Assembly: GCF_046591575.1 (NCBI RefSeq)
Contig: NZ_JBIQWA010000001.1
Span: 785,245 to 849,244, forward strand
Length of the DNA: 64,000 bases
Reading direction: 5' to 3'
From: Marivita sp046591575
GTDB taxonomy: Bacteria > Pseudomonadota > Alphaproteobacteria > Rhodobacterales > Rhodobacteraceae
In this document: positions 34,107 through 44,100 of the stretch, piece after piece
How positions within the stretch are numbered: the stretch's first letter is position 1
How the letters are laid out: each line of letters opens with the position of its first letter
The notes under the pieces: generated by a model
What the model saw: the letters and a program-made list of their open reading frames with translations, nothing else
Told to the model about the DNA's origin: nothing
Database searches by the model: none
Translations under genes and position numbers: made by a program

Positions 34107-35195
34107 CTAGAGCGCCTTCTCTGTCTTTGGGTCGAACAGGTGCAGCCCATCGGGGCGCACCGAAAAGCGCAGGGTTTCCCCCAGCGCAATGGGTGTCTCG
34201 GATTTCAATTCGACGGTGACGCGCGCTGCACCGCAATCACATATCAACACGGATTGCGCGCCGACATATTCAGACACGACCACATTGAGTTCGATCGAAT
34301 GGGCGTCTTCGCCATCAGGCGTGTATTCAAGGTCTGACGGACGCAAGCCAAGGATCGCATGTTGCATCACAGCTTGACGCGCTCGCACCGCAAGTGCGTC
34401 GGGCAGCGCGAGCTTGAACCCGTCGCCTTGCGCGCAAAGCGTGCCGCCGTCATCGACAAGCGCGGCATCCAGAAAGTTCATCGGGGGCGATCCGAGGAAG
34501 CCGGCGACAAACTTATTAGACGGGTTTTTGAATAGCTCAGCTGGTGTGCCCTGTTGTTGGATATAGCCGCCATTCATAACAACAATCCGATCCGCAAGCG
34601 TCATCGCTTCGATCTGATCGTGAGTCACGTAGATCATATTCTTTTTGACGGTCTGCCGCATCAGGGCAAGTTCCGCCCGCATCTGGCCACGCAACTTTGC
34701 GTCAAGGTTCGACAGCGGCTCATCAAACAGGAACGTGCTGGCATCGCGGCACAATGCACGACCCATCGCGACGCGCTGTCGTTGGCCGCCGGACAACTCG
34801 CCGGGTTTACGATCAAGGAAATCCGACAGGCCCAGCATCTCGGCCACGTCGCGCACTTTCTTGTTGATCTCGGGTTGGGGCACTTTCTTGAGGCGCAGAG
34901 AGAACGACATGTTCTTGGCGACATTCATATGCGGATAAAGCGCATAGTCCTGAAACACCATCGCGATGTCGCGATCCTTGGGATCAACGGTGTTCACCGA
35001 TCTGCCACCCATGAGGATTTCGCCCTCCGAGACGGATTCAAGCCCCGCGAGCATGCGCAGGGTCGTGGATTTCCCACAGCCGGACGGACCAACGAGCACA
35101 GTAAATTCGTGCTCCTCCATTGCAAGATCGATGCCGTGCAACACTTCAACGGCGCCATAGCGCTTCACCAGATTCTCAAGACGTATTTCCGGCAT
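34107..35195 (-). CDS. ABC transporter ATP-binding protein, UgpC/MsmK type
   Basis: A 362-residue ATPase. Walker A is GPSGCGKST, the signature is LSGGQRQRVAMGRAL, Walker B is FLFDEPLSNLD, and the switch histidine is in VTHDQIEAMTLADR. The C-terminal 120 residues are the TOBE/MalK-type regulatory domain (LGLRPSDLEY). It powers the permease pair. It is the first gene of the minus-strand operon, and its promoter region shares a GTATAC operator with the divergent gntR. Confidence 0.95.
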   Translation of the reverse strand: MPEIRLENLVKRYGAVEVLHGIDLAMEEHEFTVLVGPSGCGKSTTLRMLAGLESVSEGEILMGGRSVNTVDPKDRDIAMVFQDYALYPHMNVAKNMSFSLRLKKVPQPEINKKVRDVAEMLGLSDFLDRKPGELSGGQRQRVAMGRALCRDASTFLFDEPLSNLDAKLRGQMRAELALMRQTVKKNMIYVTHDQIEAMTLADRIVVMNGGYIQQQGTPAELFKNPSNKFVAGFLGSPPMNFLDAALVDDGGTLCAQGDGFKLALPDALAVRARQAVMQHAILGLRPSDLEYTPDGEDAHSIELNVVVSEYVGAQSVLICDCGAARVTVELKSETPIALGETLRFSVRPDGLHLFDPKTEKAL

Positions 35196-35222
35196 CGAAT
35201 CCCCATTCCTTCGAATTGCAGC

Positions 35223-35236
35223 TTATGTATACAAAA
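35223..35236. promoter_or_regulatory. GTATAC operator, copy 1 (divergent ABC / gntR promoters)
   Basis: TTATGTATACAAAA shares the core and the right arm of the perfect palindrome at 36015, differing in one left-arm base. It sits 28 nt upstream of the ABC operon start and 77 nt upstream of gntR. FadR-subfamily GntR proteins commonly bind short palindromes with a GT...AC core, so this is a plausible autoregulatory site. Confidence 0.55.
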
Positions 35237-35312
35237 ATGATTGTAAATATCCAAAATTGCATTTGCGGATGCTCTTTGGTACATATGGTCTGCTGAAAGC
35301 AAGAGGCACGCC

Positions 35313-35969
35313 ATGAAAGATCAACCCGAACGAGCGTCGCGCGGCACCACCGTTCAACGGATTGAGGCCGCTCTGATGGACGACATCGCAACGGGTATCC
35401 TCAAACCGGGCGAACGTCTGGACGAGGTAAAGCTCACTGAACGCTTCGGCGTCTCGCGCACACCAATCCGCGAAGTGCTTAGCCGCCTGACAGCACAGGC
35501 CATTCTTGTACCCGGCGAAAAGCGCGGGGTGCGCGTGGCCGAGTATACACGTGAAGAATTGGCGCAAATCTTTGAAGCTATGCATGAAATCGAAGCCACA
35601 TGCGCGCGTATCGCGGCGCAACGTATGACGCTTTTGTCCCGATCAGAGATCGAGCAGGCACAGGCACAATGCGTAGAAGCCGCGCAAAGCGGTGACATGC
35701 ACGCCTACATGCGTGCCAACGAAGCGTTTCACCACACCATTTACCGCGCCACAGGCAATCCCTATATCGCCGAAATCGCATCAGATTTTCGCCGCCGCAC
35801 CGGCCCGTTCCGCGCCAAGAAGTTTGGCAGCAAAGCCGATCTGATCGCCTCTGCCGAAAGCCATGAAGACTTGATCGCGAGTATTTTTTCAAAGGATTCG
35901 GAAATGGCCTCAGACGGGATGCGTGCCCATATGACCAAGAGTTTTTTGCAAACTCTGAATGCGAACTAG
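35313..35969 (+). CDS. GntR-family regulator with FCD domain
   Basis: A 218-residue regulator of the FadR subfamily. The N-terminal winged helix contains LKPGERLDEVKLTERFGVSRTPIREVLSRL, and the C-terminal all-helical FCD ligand domain has the metal-binding Asp/His pattern (MRANEAFHHTIYRATGNPYI). Members usually repress sugar-acid or organic-acid catabolic genes and release on ligand binding. AGAGG precedes the ATG. It is divergent from the ABC operon and upstream of the MBL-HAD-aldolase-kinase operon, with matching palindromes at both places. Confidence 0.92.
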   Translation: MKDQPERASRGTTVQRIEAALMDDIATGILKPGERLDEVKLTERFGVSRTPIREVLSRLTAQAILVPGEKRGVRVAEYTREELAQIFEAMHEIEATCARIAAQRMTLLSRSEIEQAQAQCVEAAQSGDMHAYMRANEAFHHTIYRATGNPYIAEIASDFRRRTGPFRAKKFGSKADLIASAESHEDLIASIFSKDSEMASDGMRAHMTKSFLQTLNAN

Positions 35970-36014
35970 GCTCAAATTCAGAGTTTTGCCTTGCATCTGC
36001 ATTCTTAATCATAT

Positions 36015-36028
36015 TTTTGTATACAAAA
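36015..36028. promoter_or_regulatory. GTATAC operator, copy 2 (perfect 14-bp palindrome)
   Basis: TTTTGTATACAAAA is a perfect palindrome 28 nt before the MBL gene start and 45 nt after the gntR stop. With copy 1 it places both arms of the regulon under one site sequence. GntR binding is inferred. Confidence 0.6.
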
Positions 36029-36056
36029 CATGATTCAGACGAATGGGAGTGCCGGG

Positions 36057-36992
36057 ATGGGCGTGAACGAAACCAAGATTTACCCGATCAACACAGGATG
36101 GCTTGAGGCTGACCTTGGCACCTACACATTCTGGAAAGGCCCCGCAGGGAAGAAGTTCTGGAACCCCGTATACTGTCATTACGTCGACACCGGTACGCAT
36201 AAAATCCTGATCGACACCGGCCTTTGCGATGAAGAGCGCGCAACCAAGTATCACCACAAATGCCAAAAACGCGGCTGCCTCGAGGTTCACGAACACCTTG
36301 AGCAAAAACTGGGCGTGCATCCCGATGAAATCGACGCAATTGTCTTCACGCATCTGCACTGGGATCACGTGCAGAACATGAAGAAGTTCAAGAACGCCCG
36401 CTACATCGCGCCGAAGGCCGAGATCGAAATGGCATATAACCCTTTGCCACTTTACTACCGCACGTATGAAAGTGGCTATTGGGGCATTGAACCCGCCTAT
36501 GCCGGATGTGTGTTGGAGGCGGTCGAAGACGAGTGCGAGGTGCTTCCGGGCATCACGATGTTCCACACACCTGGCCACTCGGTTGGCCATATGGCCGTGA
36601 CCGTCGCGACGTCTGCAGGCGACATTGTCCTCGCGGGCGATGCCATTTTTCAGGAGCGTAACCTTGAACCCTGCGAAGCCGAAGGCTGGCGCTATTGGGT
36701 GCCTGCTCGATTCGTGAACAGCTTTGAAGGTTGGCAATCCGTGGAAGAGCTGGACAAGCGTGCAGATGTGATACTGCCCTGCCATGACGAAGCGGCCAAT
36801 GCGCGATCCGACGTGTTCCCCTATGAGGGCATGCCGTTGCGCAAGCGGCGTCAGTTCATCCCCGGCTTCCAGTTTTACTTTGGCGATATGCCCGATGGTG
36901 CCGCCGCGAAAGCCGCACCTGCCATGGCCAAGGAAGACGTTCCCGCATACCTCGCCAGTTTGCGCGACCCAAAGGATATGGCTGAAAGTTAG
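36057..36992 (+). CDS. Metallo-beta-lactamase-fold hydrolase, lactonase-like
   Basis: A 311-residue MBL-fold enzyme. The zinc motif THLHWDH is at 98-104, with further ligands in HTPGHSVGHMAV and LAGDAIFQERN. The overall pattern is of the family often labelled N-acyl homoserine lactonase, but in a catabolic operon hydrolysis of a sugar lactone or ester is at least as likely. The start MGVNETKIYP (36057) has GGGAG seven bases upstream; an ATG nine codons earlier is the alternative. It is the first gene of a four-gene operon, with the HAD gene four bases downstream. Confidence 0.8.
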   Translation: MGVNETKIYPINTGWLEADLGTYTFWKGPAGKKFWNPVYCHYVDTGTHKILIDTGLCDEERATKYHHKCQKRGCLEVHEHLEQKLGVHPDEIDAIVFTHLHWDHVQNMKKFKNARYIAPKAEIEMAYNPLPLYYRTYESGYWGIEPAYAGCVLEAVEDECEVLPGITMFHTPGHSVGHMAVTVATSAGDIVLAGDAIFQERNLEPCEAEGWRYWVPARFVNSFEGWQSVEELDKRADVILPCHDEAANARSDVFPYEGMPLRKRRQFIPGFQFYFGDMPDGAAAKAAPAMAKEDVPAYLASLRDPKDMAES

Positions 36993-36996
36993 GACA

Positions 36997-37845
36997 ATGG
37001 TAAAGCGGCTTGAGACACTTCTTGACGTGGCTGACCGCTTTGATGCCATCGTTTTCGACCAGTATGGCGTGCTGCATAATGGCACGTCCGCCTATCCCGA
37101 AGCGGTCAGCGTGCTAGCGGAGTTGCGCGCGTTTAAGTGCGAATTGGCCGTTTTGACTAACTCAGGCAAACGGTCGGCGCTGAACCATTCACGTATCACT
37201 AAAATGGGGTTTCCGGCAGACACGTTTAAACATGTCATGAGCTCGGGCGAGGCGGTCTGGTGCGACCTCGAAACACAAAGAGAAATTACATCGCTTTATC
37301 CGATCACCGCTGCCGCAATTGACGCGCAGGACTGGGCAGGTGATCTGGATGTCACGTTTTGCGATGATGTCGCGGATGCGCAGGCTGTGTTGTTGATGGG
37401 ATTGCCCGACTCCGGGAACCATGACATCGCACACTCAGCGCTTGATCAGGCGCAAAAGCTTGGCCTGCCCGTGTTGTGTGCCAACCCGGATCGGGCTGCA
37501 CCGCGGGCGGATGGGAAAAAAGTGATCTCTCCCGGCACGCTTGCCCATGCCTATGCTGATGCCGGAGGAGCGGTTACGTTCTATGGTAAGCCGCACACGC
37601 CTGTATTCCGTGCGCTACAAGACGCGCTTGGGATCGACGACCCAAGCAGCATCCTGATGGTTGGCGATAGCCTTGAACATGACGTTGCCGGGGGCATTGC
37701 CGCCGGTTGGTCCACGGCGTTCATCGAAGGCGGTCTGCACGCCAATCGTTTTGCACATGCGGATGATTCCTTGGATGCCTTACGCAGTCTCGCAGCCGCC
37801 GAAGGCGCGGGATTGCCAACCTTTACCCTTTCAATACTGAGGTAG
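36997..37845 (+). CDS. HAD-superfamily hydrolase, subfamily IIA (TIGR01459-like)
   Basis: A 282-residue HAD protein. The nucleophile motif is VFDQYGVLHNG, where the usual second Asp of DxD is Tyr; this exchange (Trp or Tyr) is typical of the TIGR01459-like group. Motif II is LAVLTNSGKR, and motifs III/IV are around GKPHTPVFRALQ and MVGDSLEHDVAGG. It probably dephosphorylates a sugar or glycerol phosphate, but loss of the general acid leaves the chemistry uncertain. It is four bases after the MBL gene and two bases before the aldolase. Confidence 0.83.
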   Translation: MVKRLETLLDVADRFDAIVFDQYGVLHNGTSAYPEAVSVLAELRAFKCELAVLTNSGKRSALNHSRITKMGFPADTFKHVMSSGEAVWCDLETQREITSLYPITAAAIDAQDWAGDLDVTFCDDVADAQAVLLMGLPDSGNHDIAHSALDQAQKLGLPVLCANPDRAAPRADGKKVISPGTLAHAYADAGGAVTFYGKPHTPVFRALQDALGIDDPSSILMVGDSLEHDVAGGIAAGWSTAFIEGGLHANRFAHADDSLDALRSLAAAEGAGLPTFTLSILR

Positions 37846-37847
37846 CC

Positions 37848-38816
37848 ATGCACCCGCCCGCCGCGCTTGATGCGTTCCGCAATTTGTCTGCACGCCTTGG
37901 CCAAAACCCGCTGCGTGTTCAGGGCCCCGGTGGAAACACGTCTTACAAAGATGGCGAGGTTTTGTGGATCAAAGCATCCGGGACGGAACTGGCCGATGCG
38001 GAAACGTCCCACATCTTTGTACCGGTAGATCGCTTTGCTGCATTGGCCGAGGCCCGCCAAGAGGCGGGGGATGGATCGTGCAAGACAACCGTGTTGGATC
38101 CCGATAATCCGTTGCGCCCCTCGATTGAGACAACCTTTCATGCCGCGCTGAAGTGGACTGTTGTGGCGCACACTCATTCCATTGCAACGCTGGTCCACGC
38201 GATTTGTCCGGAAGGGCGGGTGGCGGCAGAGGCCAAACTGTCGGGCCTTCCCGTTGCCTTTGTGCCTTACGCCAAACCCGGACTGCCCCTGACCCGAGAG
38301 ATCCTTGCAAACGCATCGCCTTCAACACAGGTGTTCGTGCTTGAAAACCACGGTCTGATCGTATGCGGGGAAACCGTTGAAGACGTCGATGCGCTGACGG
38401 AAGAGGTGGAAGCACGTCTGGCCATGTCAGCCATTGCGACAACACACTCCTTGCCGGAACATGCGCCGCCGCCCGGTTACGTGTGGACACCGGAAAGCTG
38501 GATCGCGCACAAAACGCGGGCGTGCTCCATCGCTAAAAGCGGGTCATTTTACCCCGATCATGTCGTATTCCTTGGTCCGGCCTTGCCTGCAACGGACCAT
38601 GATGGCGAACGCCCTGCTTTGCTCATCGAAGGACATGGGACTGCCCTTCGCGACGGTGCCACATCTTCACAGAAAGCCATGTTGCGCTGTCTTTCCGACG
38701 TCTTGTCACGACTTCCCGAAGACTGGACTCCGGAATCCATTGGTCCCAACGCCGAAGCTGATCTGCTGAATTGGGACGCCGAGAAGTATCGTCAGGCCTT
38801 GGCCGCACGGTCATGA
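37848..38816 (+). CDS. Class II aldolase/adducin-family protein, long type
   Basis: A 322-residue protein with the class II aldolase fold in the first 210 residues: VQGPGGNTSYKDG and IKASGTEL as phosphate loops, zinc histidines in VVAHTHSIATLVHA, and VLENHGLIV. The additional C-terminal 100 residues distinguish it from the fuculose type at 28976 and resemble the aldolase half of RhaD-type enzymes. It likely splits the phosphorylated product of the adjacent kinase. It overlaps the kinase start by ATGA. Confidence 0.82.
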   Translation: MHPPAALDAFRNLSARLGQNPLRVQGPGGNTSYKDGEVLWIKASGTELADAETSHIFVPVDRFAALAEARQEAGDGSCKTTVLDPDNPLRPSIETTFHAALKWTVVAHTHSIATLVHAICPEGRVAAEAKLSGLPVAFVPYAKPGLPLTREILANASPSTQVFVLENHGLIVCGETVEDVDALTEEVEARLAMSAIATTHSLPEHAPPPGYVWTPESWIAHKTRACSIAKSGSFYPDHVVFLGPALPATDHDGERPALLIEGHGTALRDGATSSQKAMLRCLSDVLSRLPEDWTPESIGPNAEADLLNWDAEKYRQALAARS

Positions 38817-40102
38817 TGCAGCTGGCACTTGGAATAGACCTTGGCACCTCCGGGGTGCGCTCTGCAGTTATCGCTGCTGACGGGACGGTACTTAGCATGG
38901 CCCGTGGCAGCTACGGTCCAAATGTAGACGACCGTCGCGACCCAGAATGCTGGTGGAAGGCGGTGTCTGAATGCCTTCATGCGCAGATGCAAGCTTTGCG
39001 GGACGACGGGCATTCGCCGTTCGACATCGCTGGCCTTGCCGTCGATGGAACCTCAGGCAGTCTGGTGCTGACCGATGCTGCCCTGCGTCCTGTCAGCCGC
39101 GCGTTGATGTATGATGACGGTGGGTTCGTTGATGAAGCTGTTATCATCGCACGCCACGCGCCCACCAGTCATGTCGCCAACGGCCCGGGGTCAGCCCTTA
39201 CCCGCGCGCTAAAACTGGTTTCCGAAGATACCGGAAAGCAGGCTGTCCACCTATTGCATCAGGCAGATTTCATCGCAGCGCGCCTGATGGGCCAAGGTGG
39301 CCACACAGACGTCAACAACGCGCTTAAAACCGGGTTAGATCCTGAGACAGGCATGTGGCCAGACTGGATGACAGGCTTGCCACTACCCTCTGCGCTGCTG
39401 CCCAAGGCGCACCGCCCTGGTGAGGTGATCGCCACCGTATCCGCTGAAAAGGCGCGGGCGTTCGGGCTTTCGTCCGCACTGAAAGTTCATGCAGGCACCA
39501 CTGACAGCATCGCTGCGTTTCTAGCGGCAACCGATCCTGCACCGGGCCACGCCGTGACTTCCCTTGGAACAACCCTCGCGGTCAAACTGATGTCAACGCG
39601 ACGCATAGATGTCCCTGGTCTTGGACTATATGCGCATCGCCTGGGCGACGGCTGGCTCGTTGGAGGAGCATCTAACACCGGAGGCGGCGTCTTGCGCCAG
39701 CTTTTGCCCCAAGCAGACCTTGGCCAGTTGTCCACACGCATCGACCCAGCTGTTTCCAGTTCTTTGGACTACTATCCACTAGTCAAACCCGGAGAACGCT
39801 TTCCCATCAACGACCCCAGCCTTCAACCCCGCGTCACACCGCGCCCCGATGACGATGCGCATTTTCTGCACGGCTTACTTGAAAGCATGGCCCGCATTGA
39901 ACGCGATGCTTACGCTTCCATTGTCGAACACGGCGCTACTGCGCCCAACATGGTTTATACTGCAGGTGGCGGAGCATCGAACTCTGTTTGGACCGAAATC
40001 CGAAGTCGCGTGCTTGGGCTTAATATTGAGACCACCCCTCACACAGAAGCTGCGGTAGGGGTTGCAAAGCTAGCTCAGAAAGAGCTTCGGTCGACACTAT
40101 AA
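38813..40102 (+). CDS. FGGY-family carbohydrate kinase
   Basis: A 429-residue kinase with both FGGY domains. The N-terminal phosphate motif is GIDLGTSGVRSAV, a substrate loop reads LAVDGTSGSLVLTD, and the C-terminal adenosine motif is TAGGGASNSVWTEI. It phosphorylates a sugar or polyol imported by the neighbouring transporter. It is shorter than xylulokinase or ribulokinase (about 480-560 residues), so it is probably a distinct subgroup. The start at 38813 overlaps the aldolase stop (ATGA). Last gene before the IS6 remnant. Confidence 0.9.
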   Translation: MMQLALGIDLGTSGVRSAVIAADGTVLSMARGSYGPNVDDRRDPECWWKAVSECLHAQMQALRDDGHSPFDIAGLAVDGTSGSLVLTDAALRPVSRALMYDDGGFVDEAVIIARHAPTSHVANGPGSALTRALKLVSEDTGKQAVHLLHQADFIAARLMGQGGHTDVNNALKTGLDPETGMWPDWMTGLPLPSALLPKAHRPGEVIATVSAEKARAFGLSSALKVHAGTTDSIAAFLAATDPAPGHAVTSLGTTLAVKLMSTRRIDVPGLGLYAHRLGDGWLVGGASNTGGGVLRQLLPQADLGQLSTRIDPAVSSSLDYYPLVKPGERFPINDPSLQPRVTPRPDDDAHFLHGLLESMARIERDAYASIVEHGATAPNMVYTAGGGASNSVWTEIRSRVLGLNIETTPHTEAAVGVAKLAQKELRSTL

Positions 40103-40319
40103 CTTACCGGCTCTGGGCTGGACTGTAACCGCCCCATTGTTACCGCGGCGATTTAGTTTTGATGCGCGTCACCAGATCGGTGTCATCCACGAAGTCACCA
40201 AGGACCTCATGCCAGGTTTTGGTGGAGAACCGCCCTTCGGTTCGTTGCGCATTCTGCCATGCGGCCTCACCGCGGCGCAGCACCTGGCATCCCGGTTTGC
40301 CCGCCTCGCGAGCACGTCC
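40103..40319. other. Non-coding stretch between the kinase gene and the IS6 remnant
   Basis: No convincing gene is seen. A 97-codon minus-strand frame (40140-40433) runs through the left end of the insertion element and has no recognisable motif, so it is not called. The stretch may be debris of a gene displaced by the element. Confidence 0.4.
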
Positions 40320-40996
40320 GGTTCTGTCGCAACCTTTGGCGCGATGGTCGCTCAGTCGAGATGATTTGTGAAAGAGGTCTGTTAAACGGTGTCGTTCAAA
40401 GGTGCGCAGTTTCCGAAAAAGGTCATCCTGCATGCGGTCTTTGTCTACCTGCGTTACGCCGTTTTCCTACCGCGACCTTGAGGAGATATTAGCCGAGCGC
40501 GGCGGCGCGGTGGAAGGCTCCAACAGGGCCGTCCTGGCGTCTTGACGAGACCTATGTCACGGTTCGCGGCAACTGGTGTTACCTTTATCGCGCTTTGGAT
40601 CGCAATGGGCAAACTCCTGATTTCATTCTGTCCGAGCATCGGGACGAAGCTGCAGCGTTGCTGTTTCTAGCCAAGGCGATCCCCTGCAATGGGCCGCCAA
40701 GGTCTTGCGCGATCGACAAAAGCAGAGCGAACACCGCCGGCTTGGCGGGGATGAACGATGCTCTGCGTAGGATTGGGTCAGACCGTAGGAACAGGGTCTA
40801 CCGGTCGACGTATCTCAACAACATCATGGAGCAGGACCATCGGGGGGTGAAAAGACGGATCAAGCCGATGATGGGTTTCAAGTCCTTCGGATCAGCAACA
40901 GCAACCATAGACGGAATTCAGACCGCGCACATGATCAAAAAAGGCCAACTGGGCGCATGACGGCCGTTCCGAGACGGCAAAGGTTGGCTGTTGTAT
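40320..40996 (+). mobile_element. Decayed IS6-family insertion sequence
   Basis: The left end GGTTCTGTCGCAACCTTTGG (40320 onward) resembles the IS6/IS26-type terminal repeat. The right end near 40975-40996 keeps CGGCAAAGGTTG, matching the complement of the left inner repeat, but its outer bases have drifted. The 677-bp size is slightly short for the family. It marks the right edge of the catabolic block. Confidence 0.65.
40389..40960 (+). pseudogene. IS6-family transposase, frameshifted
   Basis: Three frames are needed to follow the protein. From 40389: SFKGAQFPKKVILHAVFVYL. Then a shift to YRDLEEILAERGGAVEGSN. Then WRLDETYVTVRGNWCYLYRA, continuing to the C-terminus at 40960 with LNNIMEQDHRGVKRRIKPM. 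The first catalytic Asp (RLDETYV) and the final Glu region (MEQDHR) remain, but part of the helix-turn-helix segment is lost at the second break. It is not expected to be active. Confidence 0.85.
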
Positions 40997-41135
40997 CAAA
41001 CCAGCGCGATGGAGGCCGTCGTTTGGCGTTGACCCCTGTGTCGGCTGACACGGTTTTATAAGAGCACTTCCGGTACATTTTTTGTGCGAACAGAACAGCG
41101 GCGCACGCTGGCTCTTGCGGTACAGGAAAAATCAC

Positions 41136-44100
41136 ATGCACAGATCGTCTCTTGTCGTCCTTGATGGGGCAGTGTCCGAAACATTTTCGATTGCCTCTCG
41201 CGCTGCGGCGCTTGGGATGGACGTGTTGTCGCCTTGCGGCACGCTTGCCGATCTGGCCGAGCGTCTGACGGCACGGGCCTTCGCGGCGGGGCCGCTGGGC
41301 GATCTGCATGTGTTTTGCCACGGCAGCTCTGGCGCGGTGCGTCTGGGCGGGCAGATCCTGACACGGCAGGACCTGCCGCAAATGGCGGGGGCTCTTGGCG
41401 CAATCGGGGCCTGCGTGACGGGCGATGTGCTGGTCTATGCCTGTGAGGCGGGGCAAGGTGCCGAAGGGCGGGCCTTTGTCGCGGCGCTGTCGCAGGCCCT
41501 GGGGCGGCCGGTGTTGGCCAGTGAAACGCTGACCGGGGCGGCGCGGCTGGGGGGCGACTGGTCACTGGCGGCAAGCGCCGGCGCGGTGCGCGCGCAGCCG
41601 ATGGCGGTGCCCGAATTTGCCGGTGTGCTGGCGACACCAACCTTGACCGGCGAACCTGCGGATTTCACCACCGTGGAAGACGCGACCACGGGTTTGGATC
41701 TGAGGGCTTACACGGTCACGGCTTCCGGGACCGATGAATTTCGCCTGAAGATCGAGGCAGCGGAAGGCAAGGTGTCCATGCTGACTGGATCTGGAGACGC
41801 TAGGGCCAGTGTAATTGGTGACGTCGGCTACATAACTGGCACCGCAGCAGCCATAAACACGTATTTGCAAACACTTGGCTTGGTCAGATATGAGGCCACC
41901 TCACCCACTGCCGTTGCAGACACTTTAACGATTACGCTTTTAAACAGTGACCTAAGCCCCGTCGTCCCGGACACGTCGGATACCATTGGGATCACCATTA
42001 CCCCGGTGAACGACGCCCCTGTAATGCCTGGCAATCCCCCTCCGACGCTCAACCCGATCGCTGAGGATGACACCACGAACTCGGGCACCACCGTTGCCGA
42101 TATGGTGGCCAGTGGGTCCATCACCGATCCCGACCTTGGCGGTACAGCCGTGCCAGAGGCGATTGCGGTCATCGCTGTGGGCAATGAAAACGGTGTCTGG
42201 CAGTTCTCCACCGACAATGGGACCAGTTGGACCGATTTTACCGCCGACAATAACGACTATCGCTTGACCCCGGGTTCCGCTCGGCTTTTGGACGGGACAT
42301 TGACGGGGGGCGCGACGAACTTGGTGCGGTTTGTCCCTGATGCAGATTTTCATGGCACTGCCAAAATTACCTTCCGCGCATGGGACAAGACCAATGGAGC
42401 TACTCCAGGGGATGTGGTGGATACCGGCCAAGGCGGGGGATCAACCCCGTACTCCAATAGATATGTCGATGGCTTCATCACCATCAACCCGATGAACGAC
42501 GCGCCGGTTCTTGGTGGCACGCCGGGCGATGTGACCGTGACTGAGGATGTGGCCGCCGCCGTGGACCTGTCCGCCTATAACGTAAGCGATGTCGAAGGAG
42601 ACGCAATCATCCTCAAACTGGCGGTAGATCGCGGAACGCTGGCGGCAAGCAACGCTGGCGGCGTGACCGTGGCCGATTCCGGCACCGCCTCGATGACGCT
42701 CTCTGGCAGTGCGGCGGACCTCAACAGCTATCTTGACGTCACCTCCAACGTTACCTTCACCACCGCCGCCGACGACACCACCGCCGCGACACTGACGGTG
42801 ACACCTGCTGATGCTGATGACGGCATTGCGGATACCGTCACGCTGGCTGTCACACCGGTGAACGACGCGCCGGTCTTGACGGACGCCACGCCAACGCTCA
42901 CCGCGATTGATGAGGACCCGGCCACCAATCCCGGAACGACCGTGGGCGCTCTCGTGGGGACTGCGATCACCGATCCCGACGGCACGGCGGCAAAGGCCAT
43001 CGCGGTCACGAATGTCGATAATACCAACGGTGTCTGGCAGTTTTCGACGGATGCCGGGACCAACTGGACAGATTTCAGCGGTACAAAGGGCAGTGCAGTT
43101 GACCTGTCCTCCACCGCGCGGCTTCTTGACAGCACCAATCTTGTCCGTTTTGTGCCCAATGCCGAGTATAGCGGGACCGCTGGAATCACCTTTCGCGCCT
43201 GGGACACGAGTTCCGGCACGGCGGGGCAGACCGCAGACACGGGCACCAATGGGGGCGGCACGGCCTTCTCCAGCGCCACTGACACGGCTTCCATCACCGT
43301 CACGCTGGTGAATGATGCGCCGGTGATTGGCGACCTGAATGGTGACGCGGTCGCGGCGGTGGAAAACGGCGGTGCCGTGCGCCTCGATGCGGGCACAGCG
43401 CTGACCGTGACGGATGTCGATAGTGCCAATTTCGATGGCGGGACTTTGACGGTTTCGGTCACAAGCGGCGCTGATACGGCGAGTGATCTGCTGACCCTGG
43501 ATGCCTCGGGCACAGTGGTGCTGGCCGGGACCACCACAGGATCAAGCGTTGCTGTGGACGGTTCGCAAGTGGGCACGCTGGGCGGCCCAATCGCAAACGG
43601 GTCCGATCTGGTGATAACCCTGAATGCCGCCGCGACGCCTGCGCTGGTGCAGACCCTGTTGCACGCGGTGCAGTTCGAGGTCACCGGCGAGCACCCGGCA
43701 GAAGGCGCGCGCACGGTGACGGTCACGCTGACCGACGCTGCGGCGGGCTCTGCTGCAACGGCAGCGGTCACGGTGAACGTCACGGCAGTGAACGATGCGC
43801 CGGTTCTGGACCTTTCACAAACCTTCACCTTACCGGCCATTGCGGAGGACCCGACCTCCAATTCCGGAATAACCGTGGGCGCTCTGGTGGTGGATGGCTC
43901 CATCACCGATCCCGACCTTGACGGTACAGCCGCGCCGGAGGCGATTGCGGTCAGCCAGGTCGACAATACCAACGGGTCCTGGGAATACTCCATTGATGGC
44001 GGGACCACCTTCACCCCCTTCAGCGCTTCATCCGTCAATGTGATCCTGGGTACCAGCATCCGTCTGTTGGACAGCGCCGACCTGATCCGCTTTGTGCCGA

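Noticed and set aside
36057..36992. Quorum-quenching AHL lactonase as the function of the MBL protein
   Set aside because: The family label is broad; position as first gene of a kinase/aldolase operon under a GntR operator makes a catabolic hydrolase more likely.
40140..40433. 97-codon minus-strand frame at the left end of the IS6 remnant
   Set aside because: It crosses the element boundary, lacks a ribosome site and has no family I recognise.
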